From Coemansia sp. RSA 1804 (lineage: Eukaryota; Kickxellomycota; Kickxellomycetes; Kickxellales; Kickxellaceae), in contig JANBTH010000688.1 of assembly GCA_027578815.1 (NCBI GenBank), positions 1 through 12,671 on the forward strand: DNA of 12,671 nt. Reading direction: 5' to 3'. The notes under the pieces were generated by a model. It searched no databases. It worked only from the letters and a program-made list of their open reading frames with translations, and was not told the DNA's origin. The translations under genes and the position numbers were made by a program. This document shows positions 1 to 6,734 of the stretch, piece by piece (positions within the stretch are counted from its first letter, which is position 1; the number at the start of each line of letters is the position of its first letter).

Positions 1-308
1 CAGTTGGTCATCTGCGTGGCCGCCAGCGGCGCGTGGCCGTTGACCTGGATGTCGCCGGCGAACCAGAGCACGGCGGCCGCCATGCACCCGGCCATTATCG
101 CCGGGCTCTTCGACCGCAGCGGCGGGTACCGGCGGTTCCACAGCAGATAGCCGACCGCCACCGCGTCCAGTCCGTAGACCGCCGAAATCACCGTGATCAT
201 CACGATGTCCGCCGTCCCGCGCGGATCAACGGCGAGCCCCACCGCCCCGCCCGCCAGCACCCGCTGCGACTCGCTCGCTGTTGTGCCAAACGAAAGCGCG
301 TTCCCCAT
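1..308 (-). CDS. 7TM class C-like receptor paralog, N-terminal part (cut by window edge)
   Basis: Reading the minus strand from the ATG at 308 gives 102 open codons running off the window, so only the N-terminus, TM1, TM2 and first extracellular loop are present. The family signatures are clear: Y-P-P-L-R-S-K-S-P after TM1 (residues 61-69), W-F-A-G-D-I-Q-V-N-G-H at the end of TM2 (82-92), and a final M-T-N just where the paralogs carry the TM3-start N/D-C-R. Compared with the four complete paralogs, it has four extra residues before TM1 and lacks the F-P-D/N-x-x-x-E start motif, keeping only a weak Q-R-V-L-A match. It is very GC-rich, with mostly G or C at third codon positions, like its downstream neighbour on the same strand. 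The bases before the ATG (AGAACA) match those before the second gene. Role inferred: plasma-membrane sensory receptor. The identity is secure; the function is not known. Confidence 0.85.
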   Translation of the reverse strand, partial: MGNALSFGTTASESQRVLAGGAVGLAVDPRGTADIVMITVISAVYGLDAVAVGYLLWNRRYPPLRSKSPAIMAGCMAAAVLWFAGDIQVNGHAPLAATQMTN

Positions 309-434
309 TGTTCTGTCTATAACATCCAGTGGCAAGTAGAAAATGTACACGAGAAATAGAATTTAAGACGGGTGGCTTCCTATGCAATACAAAACTACAT
401 CGCTAAGCGGTCCCTCCCCCCCTCCCATCCAGCG

Positions 435-443
435 TATATAAGG
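435..443 (+). promoter_or_regulatory. Orphan TATA box
   Basis: TATATAAGG followed by C is identical over ten bases to the TATA box of the plus-strand receptor at 4189, and is also preceded closely by ATCC. No plus-strand protein gene of normal size follows. The first ATG about 108 bp downstream (551) opens only a 27-codon frame. It could be a real promoter for a short or noncoding transcript, or a coincidence in AT-rich DNA. Confidence 0.35.
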
Positions 444-550
444 CCTTTTTGTTCCCCAGCCGTCGGATTCATTAGGTTTTTTTTTCCAGGAGTGGGGAAG
501 AGGGAGAGGATTTTCTGCAAATTTCATGTGGTCCCAGATCTGGAGTGAAC

Positions 551-634
551 ATGGCAATAAGCCAACAACCGGATTATCCTCCCCCCACTTGCAAAGATTC
601 AGACGCCTGCCATTCGCCCTTTCCTAGCAGATAA
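551..634 (+). CDS. Possible 27-aa small ORF behind the orphan TATA box
   Basis: ATG at 551 to TAA at 632-634 encodes a 27-residue peptide that starts MAISQQPDYPPP and contains two cysteines (residues 14 and 20). Its only support is that the distance from the TATA box to the ATG (about 108 bp) resembles that of the receptor gene at 4189 (about 96 bp). There is no recognisable domain, signal peptide or homologue in the window. It may equally be random, or the first exon of something I cannot assemble. Confidence 0.12.
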   Translation: MAISQQPDYPPPTCKDSDACHSPFPSR

Positions 635-841
635 ACATGTAGATCGACATGTTCGATGCACTTCTGGTGTGCACAGCACGCTAGTCTCAGAAATCTTAAT
701 ATTTTGTTTTTTCTGGGTGGGTTCGACTCAACACTCAAGCAGCTTAAAACCTTCGTCTTTATTTACGTCTACTATTCCTATTTCACATGCAGATCACCGA
801 TCCCTGGATTTTTGGAGCTGATCCTGTTTACTCTTTCTTTT

Positions 842-855
842 GGGGGGGGGGGGGG
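842..855 (+). repeat. Poly-G tract, 14 G
   Basis: Fourteen consecutive G residues are followed by CGGCGG in otherwise AT-rich spacer DNA, in the 3' flank of the minus-strand receptor gene (C-rich on the transcribed sense strand). Such tracts are length-unstable and error-prone in sequencing, so the exact count should be treated with caution. Confidence 0.9.
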
Positions 856-943
856 CGGCGGAAGCGGAGCATAGTCTCTACCGAGGGAAGCCGCCGTCTA
901 TGCTTGTCATGCCTCGAATCTTCCTTTTAATATCGCTTGTGGT

Positions 944-949
944 TTTATT
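944..949 (-). terminator. Candidate poly(A) signal of the receptor gene at 1165-2403
   Basis: TTTATT on the plus strand reads AATAAA on the minus strand, about 216 nt beyond the stop codon. It is the nearest canonical hexamer on that strand. If used, the four hairpins at 985-1103 lie within the 3' UTR. A weaker AATAAT-like signal lies much closer to the stop, around 1149-1156. Confidence 0.4.
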
Positions 950-984
950 AACGCACGCAAGCAGGCGGCATCCGGTTCATATGC

Positions 985-1103
985 GGGGTGGTCACGGGCG
1001 TACGTGCAAACCACTCCCATCTTTATATACTGGAGCACGGCACACGTGGTGCATCAAGAGAGCCGGCTGCGCGGCTCTTTAGTATATTGCAGAGCCAGCA
1101 ATA
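985..1103. other. Cluster of four consecutive hairpins
   Basis: Four stems lie in series. (1) 985-996 pairs with 1003-1006 and 1010-1017: GGGGTGGT/ACCACTCC plus CACG/CGTG around a 6-nt loop, with one G-T wobble and a CAA bulge. (2) A short GCAC/GTGC stem lies at about 1040-1052. (3) 1057-1080: AGAGCCG/CGGCTCT with a 6-nt loop, extendable by a G-T and an A-T pair. (4) 1085-1103: TATTGC/GCAATA with a 7-nt loop. The wobble pairs in stems 1 and 3 are allowed only in plus-strand RNA; on the minus strand they become C-A mismatches. The region is either the 3' UTR of the minus-strand receptor or an unannotated RNA. It matches no RNA family I can recall. Confidence 0.5.
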
Positions 1104-1164
1104 GAACGGAACATGCTACCAGCCGAGAGTTTTCCCAGACCATTGTTATTATTAATAGTTTTTT

Positions 1165-2403
1165 TTACAAGGCGTGTTTGCTGTGACTGGATGTCACGCG
1201 GAAGCTGTCGTCGTCATGCAGCACCGTGGACGGCTGCCAGCTGACGGTCCGCGACCTGTCGCGGAAGCCGTCGGAGAACGCGGGAATGTCCCTCCTGCTG
1301 AGCGTCAGCGTGCCGAAGGCGTGGGCGAACCGGCGCTGCAGCGAAAGCCCGCCACCGGACCACGCCGCCGGGATCTCGCGCATCTCGCCGCTCTTCCGCG
1401 GCGTCCACAGGCGGACATCGGCGTTGCTGACCGAGTAGGCGACGTTGCTGCTGTACTGGTTGTTGTCCAGCTTGAGCGGCTGCGGCTGCTGCTGGCTCTC
1501 CAGGTTGTACTGCTGCTGCAGCCCGTCCTGCTGCAGCTGCGCAACCCACCGGCGGAGATACGCGTCGCGCCCGCGCGCGCAGTTGAGCAGCGGGCGCCCC
1601 AGCAGCGCCCACCACACGGCGTTGGCCGTCGCGTGGTTGACAGCAGTGGCGGCCACCCTGTACCCGCGACGCAGCGCGTAATGCGGGCGCGCAAACCGCA
1701 CGGCTGTGCTGAACACGAGCGCCGCCAGCATCAGTGCGCAGGCGAACGTCATTTCGCGCGACTCGTCGAACGAGCTCTTGATACTCCTAATGGCCCACGT
1801 CAGCACGACAACCAATGCGATAGAGACCCACGCGAACGCAACCACGGCCTTCATGAGCGGCGTGTTGGAGTCGCACACATCGAGCGCCGCGTCGTACCGC
1901 GAGGTGGCTTCCGGGCCGAGCGTGACGGAGAGAACTCCAAACACCGCCAGACACGCGAGATACGCCGCGACGGGCCCATAGAACCGCCACCCGCGCGCCG
2001 GCCTGTTCTGCCGGAACACGCGGACCAGCATGTACGACCGGATCCCGAGCACCCCCGAGAACAGGCACCCGCCCAGCAGCATCTGCGCCCAGAACGCGAA
2101 CGCCCGGCAGTTGGCCATCCGCGCGGCCGCCAGCGGCACGATGCCGCCCGCCTGGATGTCGCCGACGAACCAGACCGCCGCCGCCGCGAACAGCACCGCC
2201 ATCAGCTCCGGCCCTTTCGCCTTGAGCGGCGGGTACCGGCGGTTCCACAGCAGGTAGACGACCGCCAGAAGGCCGATTGCGTACACCGTGCCGAACACCC
2301 CCACCGTCGCCACATCCACTGTGTTGCGCGCATCCAGTTTGAGCCCCATCGATGCCGCAGCCTCCACTCGCCGCTGCTCCAGCTCGCCGTCAGGAAACGC
2401 CAT
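1165..2403 (-). CDS. 7TM class C-like receptor paralog, 412 aa, GC-rich copy
   Basis: Complete single-exon gene, ATG at 2403, TAA at 1165-1167. The N-terminus keeps the family motif F-P-D-x-E-L-E-Q-R-R-V-x-A-A-x-S-M-G. Seven hydrophobic segments lie near residues 31-54, 64-82, 100-128, 139-162, 183-203, 218-236 and 246-268. Cys99 (start of TM3) and Cys177 (ECL2) can form the usual GPCR disulfide; S-I-K-S-S-F at 207-212 is the third intracellular loop; W264-W265 lie in TM7. After TM7 comes A-Y-L-R-R-W with D-G-L-Q, then a ~115-residue polar tail with a Q-rich stretch near 304-309. It is the most divergent complete copy: D-L-Q-V-N-G-H-V-T is changed to D-I-Q-A-G-G-I-V-P, and many core positions are Ala, Gly or Arg, which matches its high GC. 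There is no signal peptide, Venus-flytrap or RGS domain. Role inferred: membrane chemosensor signalling through G protein. The 7TM call is firm; the class C assignment is moderate. Confidence 0.9.
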   Translation of the reverse strand: MAFPDGELEQRRVEAAASMGLKLDARNTVDVATVGVFGTVYAIGLLAVVYLLWNRRYPPLKAKGPELMAVLFAAAAVWFVGDIQAGGIVPLAAARMANCRAFAFWAQMLLGGCLFSGVLGIRSYMLVRVFRQNRPARGWRFYGPVAAYLACLAVFGVLSVTLGPEATSRYDAALDVCDSNTPLMKAVVAFAWVSIALVVVLTWAIRSIKSSFDESREMTFACALMLAALVFSTAVRFARPHYALRRGYRVAATAVNHATANAVWWALLGRPLLNCARGRDAYLRRWVAQLQQDGLQQQYNLESQQQPQPLKLDNNQYSSNVAYSVSNADVRLWTPRKSGEMREIPAAWSGGGLSLQRRFAHAFGTLTLSRRDIPAFSDGFRDRSRTVSWQPSTVLHDDDSFRVTSSHSKHAL

Positions 2404-2543
2404 TGTTCTTTACCAGATACAAAATTTATTCTCGGATGGCCTTCAGATAGCGTGGGTTTATTGTGATGAAAAATGAATTGTTGTCAAAGTGTGGAATAAC
2501 AGATATAAAAAAGGGGGTTACAAATAAAAAAAAAAACCCAAAC

Positions 2544-2556
2544 ATGCAAAATGCAT
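2544..2556. promoter_or_regulatory. Inverted ATGCA / TGCAT element upstream of the minus-strand receptor
   Basis: ATGCA-AAA-TGCAT is a perfect 5-bp inverted repeat with a 3-bp spacer, about 140 bp upstream of the ATG at 2403. A second copy with a 5-bp spacer lies at 2702-2716 and a bare ATGCAT at 2588-2593. The symmetry suits a dimeric DNA-binding protein, but no factor is identified. Confidence 0.25.
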
Positions 2557-2737
2557 ACCCTGTTGACATGGAAAAATAAACCATTTCATGCATCGCATAC
2601 GTAATAATGTCTACCATTTATTTTTCCATATAAAAACAACACATATTTCGAATGGTGGGGAGACGGTCTGTTTTGGGAAAGAAAGAAAAAAACTAGCTAT
2701 CATGCAAAGGCTGCATAGAAGCGGTCCTCGCCCCGTT

Positions 2738-2745
2738 TATTTATA
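2738..2745 (-). promoter_or_regulatory. Candidate TATA box of the receptor gene at 1165-2403
   Basis: TATTTATA on the plus strand reads TATAAATA on the minus strand and is followed by a GC-rich stretch (CGGGGCGAGG). It is the best TATA consensus in the divergent spacer for this strand, but it lies about 335 bp from the ATG, which would imply a long leader. A weaker TATA-like run lies at 2503-2509, about 100 bp from the ATG. Confidence 0.3.
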
Positions 2746-4084
2746 GCTGATTTATTTGGCTAATATGAAAAACGACCACTGAGAAACATAAAAAAATAGT
2801 CTAATACCGGGTGTGGCAGCCAATGCTCTAGGTTCGGGCTGCTTATGTGGGATTTGAAAATCCTCCCCGTACACAACATACATTACACGAAAGCACTTGA
2901 GAGGTTTAGAAAGAATTCTTTAGTTGCAGCACTATTCAGCCATCTGGATTGCTCTGACGCTGCCAAAACCCCCAGAATAATTCTTCTTCTAGCAAAACTA
3001 TATGGAAACTAACTAAATATCACATCCAACATTCTGTTGTATTGGGTGACACAGTATCGAATCATGTACATACTCGACGTAACTTTTTTGTTTCTGTCTA
3101 GCTGAGAAGATAATCAAGTTCATTGCCAAGTGACATACTCCCTGCCTGCAAGCACGGGTTTACTTGGGTTTGGGATTACCCATATTTCCAAAGCCCTTTG
3201 TCGTACACCCTAGATCTAGTTCAAGCTCAGACATTCTCTTTTGAAAACACTCGTTTCTTTCGGCATCGGTGTTATGGATTTTTCCACAGGCACATAGTCT
3301 GGGATTGGATTCCTCAGTCATAATTTTGAAGGCGTAATGATAAGTGTGTTGAAAATGATGAGAAGAAACTTGTAAATGAAGAAAGTGCGAAAGAACATGC
3401 TACTCTTATATAAGCGTTCTCCTGGCAATTTTGATATTAAACATTGACAGTATCTCGAATTTAACAATCATACACCTTCCCCAAAAAAATGAAAATGTCA
3501 ATTAGCGTATCTAATTGTTATTCTGCAGTGTGTAAAATCATGTTCTAACTTTAGGTACTGGATTCCTTCCATAATTAATATAAAATGGGAAAAAAAAATT
3601 GAATTGAATGAGCTCAATCATAAGTGTGCTTTTTTATTGATAATCGTTTGCTTTTCTTTTTGACTCTGGGAAGAGCTCTTGGCAGCCGTTTCTACTCGGA
3701 CAACACCGCTTCATTTTGGAATTCCACAATTGTTTCTATATCCAATTTGTGTCCGTATCTCCACTAATCGACAAGAGAAACAAAACAAAAGAAAAGAGTG
3801 ATCGGAATCCTCATTGCCGTGCATGTCTTTACAAGTCCATTTGGTTGGGGGTGAGCCATATGACCCCATCAGGTTTTATTTTTTTATCTTTGCGTGCCAC
3901 CCTGTGACCGACAAACCGATGGCAAACCACAGGCAAACGCGCTGTATGTTGCTGCAAAAACATGCATCTCCGCTCTATTGCGCACATATCGCCAATGCAC
4001 CAAATTGATTTCAATGGGATGTTTTTTCAAAACTTTTTTAATTGCGTGGCAGCAGTTGCTACAAAGGCTAGCAGACCATATCCA

Positions 4085-4093
4085 TATATAAGG
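4085..4093 (+). promoter_or_regulatory. TATA box of the receptor gene at 4189
   Basis: TATATAAGG lies 96 bp upstream of the ATG and is followed by a pyrimidine-rich stretch (4120-4138), a plausible initiation region. Position and consensus are both good for a fungal core promoter. The ten bases TATATAAGGC recur exactly at 435-444. Confidence 0.6.
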
Positions 4094-4188
4094 CAAATAG
4101 ACATCTAGCATCTATTAGCTTTCCCCCTCCCCCTATAGTTATTTTTTTCTCACCACGCTTTTTTTTCCATGCTGCACTTTTTCAAATA

Positions 4189-5220
4189 ATGGTTTTTCCA
4201 AACGTCGAGCTTGAAAACTCCCGCGTGTTGGTTGCGGAGAAGATGGGGCTGAAGCTGGATCCTCGCAACAAGTCAGACTTGGCGGTGGTGGTGCTGGTAT
4301 CGACCATATACTCCATAGACCTGATATCCGCGGTATTTGTGATACTTTTCCGCAAGTACCCGCCGCTCCGATCAAAGTGTCCGCTCACCATGGTGGCCAT
4401 GTTCACTGCGTCGATTTTCTGGCTTATTGGCGACCTTCAGACCAACGGCCACGTAACACTACGGGGGTCAACACTGACGGACTGCCGCGTCTGGAGTCTG
4501 TGGTCGCAGGTGGTGTTGGGCGTATTCTGCAGCACCACGCTCTTGGCCGTCCGCTCGTATATCTTCTACCGCGTGTTCACCCAGAATCTTCCTGCAAAGG
4601 GGTTGCAGTTTCTCCTTCCGCTCATCGTCTACTTCTCGTGTCTGTTCATCATTGGCGTAGTCTTCACGGCGGTGGGGCCATCCAGGTCCGCCGAATATGT
4701 CCCGGCGCTGGATCTCTGCAGCCTGACCCACGCGCTCAAGGTGACCACCTTTGTGGTTCTGTGGATCACCGATGTCTTCACCTGCCTGATTACGTGGAAG
4801 ACGCGCAACATCAAGAGCTCGTTCAGGGAGGTTTGGGAAATGTGCGTCACCTGTCTGATTGTCTTCATTGCGCTGATAACCAACACCATCATCCGGTTCA
4901 AGCACCCGCTGTACCCGCTCAACCGCCACTTCCGCATAGCGCTGACGCTTGTTGACGCCGCCTGCATCAACGTCCTGTGGTGGTGGATCATGGCAAAGCC
5001 TCTTTACTGCCGCATATTCAGGCGCGCCGAGTACCTCCAGGAGTGGACTGACAAGCTCTGCAGAGACGGCATGCAGAGGGAGTACCAGGTTGCGGCCAAC
5101 CCCGGCGACTATCAGAAGCAGGAGACCGAGTCGCTCCAGGCGTCCGAGCCGCCTTACAACCCACACTACGATGCCGATGCTCAGTACTCCAGCAGCAGAG
5201 TGTCCTTCCGCTACAACTGA
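4189..5220 (+). CDS. 7TM class C-like receptor paralog, 343 aa
   Basis: Complete single-exon gene, ATG at 4189 (the first in frame, 96 bp behind a TATA box), TGA at the end. Seven hydrophobic segments lie near residues 31-54, 64-82, 100-128, 139-162, 183-203, 218-236 and 246-268. Class C landmarks: R-S-K-C-P after TM1 (61-65), C99 at the TM3 start with W105 and R-V-F at its end, ECL2 Cys177 in L-D-L-C, and K-T-R-N-I-K-S-S-F-R-E in ICL3 (204-214), close to the R-N-I-P-x-x-F-N-E consensus known for family 3 receptors. TM7 ends W-W-W-I-M-A-K-P. The tail has the Y-L-x-x-W and D-G-M-Q helix (282-296) and ends S-R-V-S-F-R-Y-N. The N-terminus of about 30 residues is too short for a ligand-binding domain. 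Hand alignment with the next receptor gives about 157 identities in the first 310 residues without gaps. Role inferred: plasma-membrane sensor; ligand unknown. Confidence 0.92.
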   Translation: MVFPNVELENSRVLVAEKMGLKLDPRNKSDLAVVVLVSTIYSIDLISAVFVILFRKYPPLRSKCPLTMVAMFTASIFWLIGDLQTNGHVTLRGSTLTDCRVWSLWSQVVLGVFCSTTLLAVRSYIFYRVFTQNLPAKGLQFLLPLIVYFSCLFIIGVVFTAVGPSRSAEYVPALDLCSLTHALKVTTFVVLWITDVFTCLITWKTRNIKSSFREVWEMCVTCLIVFIALITNTIIRFKHPLYPLNRHFRIALTLVDAACINVLWWWIMAKPLYCRIFRRAEYLQEWTDKLCRDGMQREYQVAANPGDYQKQETESLQASEPPYNPHYDADAQYSSSRVSFRYN

Positions 5221-5338
5221 GGTTTTTTTTCCACAGCTTTCTTTGATTCCGCGCAACACCGCATTTATGTACTTTTTGAAAACACCAACGAAACCAACGC
5301 CTTTTTTTGTTAGAAACTGTGCAAGATAAGTGTAAAAA

Positions 5339-5373
5339 AGGCGAATAAACCTGTTCGTTTTTATTTATCGCCT
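5339..5373 (+). terminator. Poly(A) signal inside a hairpin, 3' end of the gene at 4189
   Basis: AATAAA at 5344-5349 lies about 124 nt after the stop codon. It is embedded in an imperfect hairpin in which AGGCG pairs with CGCCT (5369-5373) and ATAAA pairs with TTTAT (5364-5368), with one bulged A. T-rich sequence follows. This is the likely 3' end region of the receptor transcript. Confidence 0.45.
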
Positions 5374-5627
5374 AAAGCAATCAAAAGGTTGTCCGACAAA
5401 CTTTTGTGCGGATGACGAGGATTGCAACAAACTTGTTTTTAGGCATAGAGGATGTCACAAATTGCGTTATTGACCCACAGCATTGGTTGGCCACAACGCT
5501 TCAATCCCTGCCAAAAAAATTTTTAACGATAAACAACGGAGTTGGCAAAAAAACCTAAATAAAGCTATATACTTTGATATAGAAAAAAGTCCGTATCCGC
5601 ATGCAACAATGTCGTTGATTAACCACC

Positions 5628-6058
5628 ATGCATGCTTTCGATAAAAAAAGGCATAGTGTGTCTCACAGAACCCGTCTATACATTTTTTTGTTTTAATCTT
5701 GTTTATCGCACTTTTAAACTTGCCGCACATGGGTCAATTAAAAGAAGAAACGAAAATAGAAAACAAGCGGCAATCCAAACAAATATGCATGCGAAAACAA
5801 TCCCTGTTCTATAAAGAAAGAAAAAAAAGGAAATGGAGGGCCAACAAGAGCGCGTTTATCGGTTGGTCATTTTGGCCAACGGCGACAGTGTCTGTCGGTG
5901 TCTGTCAGTGTTTGTCTGTCTGTCTGTCTATTTGTCTGTCTTGCCTCATTTGGTAATCGTGTTTTGTGGCTTTACATGTAACACCCATTCTGCCTGCAAA
6001 TGCCATTTTTTACCGACCTCAAACGTTACTTTTGTGCAATTGCATTCTGTATGCATGC
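5628..6058 (+). promoter_or_regulatory. Three ATGCATGC octamers upstream of the receptor at 6735
   Basis: Exact ATGCATGC occurs at 5628-5635, 5785-5792 and 6051-6058, all in the same orientation, with a GCATGC at 5600-5605 and an extra ATGCAT at 6350-6355. An 8-mer repeated three times in about 430 bp is unlikely by chance. These are candidate sites for a sequence-specific regulator of the flanking receptors. The factor is unknown. Confidence 0.35.
5886..5941 (+). repeat. Degenerate TGTC microsatellite
   Basis: A tract of TGTC/TGTCGG/TGTCAG units contains four perfect tandem TGTC copies at 5913-5928, with interrupted copies on both sides. It is a simple-sequence repeat in noncoding DNA and no function is apparent. 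Confidence 0.85.
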
Positions 6059-6295
6059 CGCATTTGCCGTCTACAACAAAGCCGATCGTGTAACAGGATC
6101 GATGCTTTGTATTCGGAAAAGTGGCAATCTGGCTAGTGTTTGGGGGGTGTTACTAGGTCCCAGGAAATGGGAGAGTGCAAAAAGAAACATTTTGGTACGC
6201 TATGAGCCATGGTGGTTCGTGGAGAGTCCGTGATAAAAAACCCCCCCATGCAGACAGACCAGAACCTGTTCTAAAAAAGTGCGCATATAGACACG

Positions 6296-6437
6296 TGCGT
6301 TATTGGGAAAGGGATCCTTTGAAGCTGAAGACATCTTCAAAATGAAAGGATGCATAACTTGCTGCATCGACACTGGCATCTGCGCCTTCAATTGGGTCCC
6401 GGTAACAAGACCCCTTTCATTCTTTCCCAACAATGCA
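6296..6437. repeat. Nested inverted-repeat element (possible structured RNA or MITE relic)
   Basis: An outer arm at 6296-6311 pairs with 6422-6437 (16 bp: one G-T wobble, one mismatch; core TTGGGAAAG/CTTTCCCAA). An inner arm at 6341-6349 (AATGAAAGG) pairs perfectly with 6413-6421, directly abutting the outer arm on the 3' side. The 5' side has a 29-nt insertion that itself folds (TTGAAG 6319-6324 with CTTCAA 6335-6340). The apical part contains GGGTC/GACCC (6394-6398 with 6409-6413) and TGCA/TGCA. No target-site duplication is evident at the ends and no known RNA family is recognised. Confidence 0.5.
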
Positions 6438-6582
6438 ATACTAGATTTTCTAAGAATATCTGTTGCTGTTGCGGCCAAGGTCCACAAAGCATATTTTGAA
6501 GGACAAGAAATACAAAAAAATGTTCATGGTAGTCTGGCCGTTAATTCCACCTTATTCCCTTGGATTTTTCTTTGGTTTCCGA

Positions 6583-6591
6583 TATAATAAA
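6583..6591 (+). promoter_or_regulatory. Candidate TATA box of the receptor gene at 6735
   Basis: TATAATAAA lies 144 bp upstream of the ATG and is followed by a long CT-rich leader (about 6600-6700). It is the nearest reasonable TATA element on the correct strand. The match is less good than at the gene starting at 4189. Confidence 0.35.
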
Positions 6592-6734
6592 TGAACATTG
6601 CCTTCCATTTCTTCTCCTCCGCTCGGTCTGTTAACCGTTCGTGCTGAATCGACATTGTTACTCTTTCCTTTTTATTTGCTTTTCTCTTCAAATAATATTC
6701 CACATAGTATTTTATTGTTGTATCACAGCCAGCC

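Larger units (their letters stand above)
309..1164. other. Spacer between the two minus-strand receptor genes; no convincing gene
   Basis: This 856-bp AT-rich spacer carries the 3' flank of the second receptor and the 5' flank of the first. It contains a 14-G run, a canonical AATAAA on the minus strand (944-949), a cluster of four hairpins (985-1103) and an orphan plus-strand TATA box (435-443). Possible minus-strand TATA elements are GTTATA near 318-325, just before the first receptor's ATG, and TATATAAAG at 1021-1028. The largest open frames are 64 to 80 codons, have atypical composition and show no receptor-like residues, so I treat them as chance. Confidence 0.6.
2404..4188. other. Long divergent spacer between two receptor genes; no gene seen
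   Basis: This 1785-bp AT-rich region lies between the start codons of the minus-strand receptor (2403) and the plus-strand receptor (4189), so it must hold both promoters. No frame longer than 66 codons looks coding in composition, and none resembles the receptor family. It contains three full ATGCAT sites (2551, 2588, 3962), inverted ATGCA/TGCAT pairs (2544-2556 and 2702-2716), a small GGATTT/AAATCC palindrome near 2850, and many A- and T-runs. I see no tRNA, transposon or tandem repeat. Confidence 0.6.
5221..6734. other. Spacer between the two plus-strand receptor genes; no gene seen
   Basis: This 1514-bp AT-rich region holds the 3' end of the gene at 4189 and the promoter of the gene at 6735. 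It contains a hairpin around an AATAAA (5339-5373), three copies of the octamer ATGCATGC, a degenerate TGTC tandem tract (5886-5941), a nested inverted-repeat element (6296-6437) and a TATA-like TATAATAAA. Open frames up to 95 codons occur on both strands around 6200-6590. They overlap each other across the inverted repeat, which makes both strands read similarly, and they show no domain, so I do not call them genes. Confidence 0.6.

Noticed and set aside
33..359. 108-codon plus-strand frame at the left edge
   Set aside because: It lies antisense to the partial receptor, whose minus-strand reading carries all the family motifs.
434..489. Possible 56-nt intron (GTATAT ... TTTTCCAG)
   Set aside because: No branch-point match, and no reading frame is joined by removing it.
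1174..2466. 430-codon plus-strand frame spanning the GC-rich receptor gene
   Set aside because: It is antisense to a clear 7TM gene. Its composition (Arg, His, Pro, Gln rich) is typical of the reverse of GC-rich coding DNA, with no domain.
2800..2840. tRNA-like A and B box resemblance (TGGCAGCC, GGTTCGGG)
   Set aside because: The spacing is far too short, and no acceptor or anticodon stem can be formed. A GGTTCGACTC near 720 fails for the same reason.
4468..5259. 263-codon minus-strand frame
   Set aside because: Antisense shadow of the receptor at 4189-5220.
6296..6437. Calling the inverted-repeat element a MITE outright
   Set aside because: No matching target-site duplication flanks the ends, and copy number cannot be seen from one window.
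6200..6590. Two overlapping ~95-codon frames on opposite strands
   Set aside because: Both contain a P-N-N-A stretch only because the inverted repeat at 6296-6437 reads alike on both strands; no domain or coding bias.
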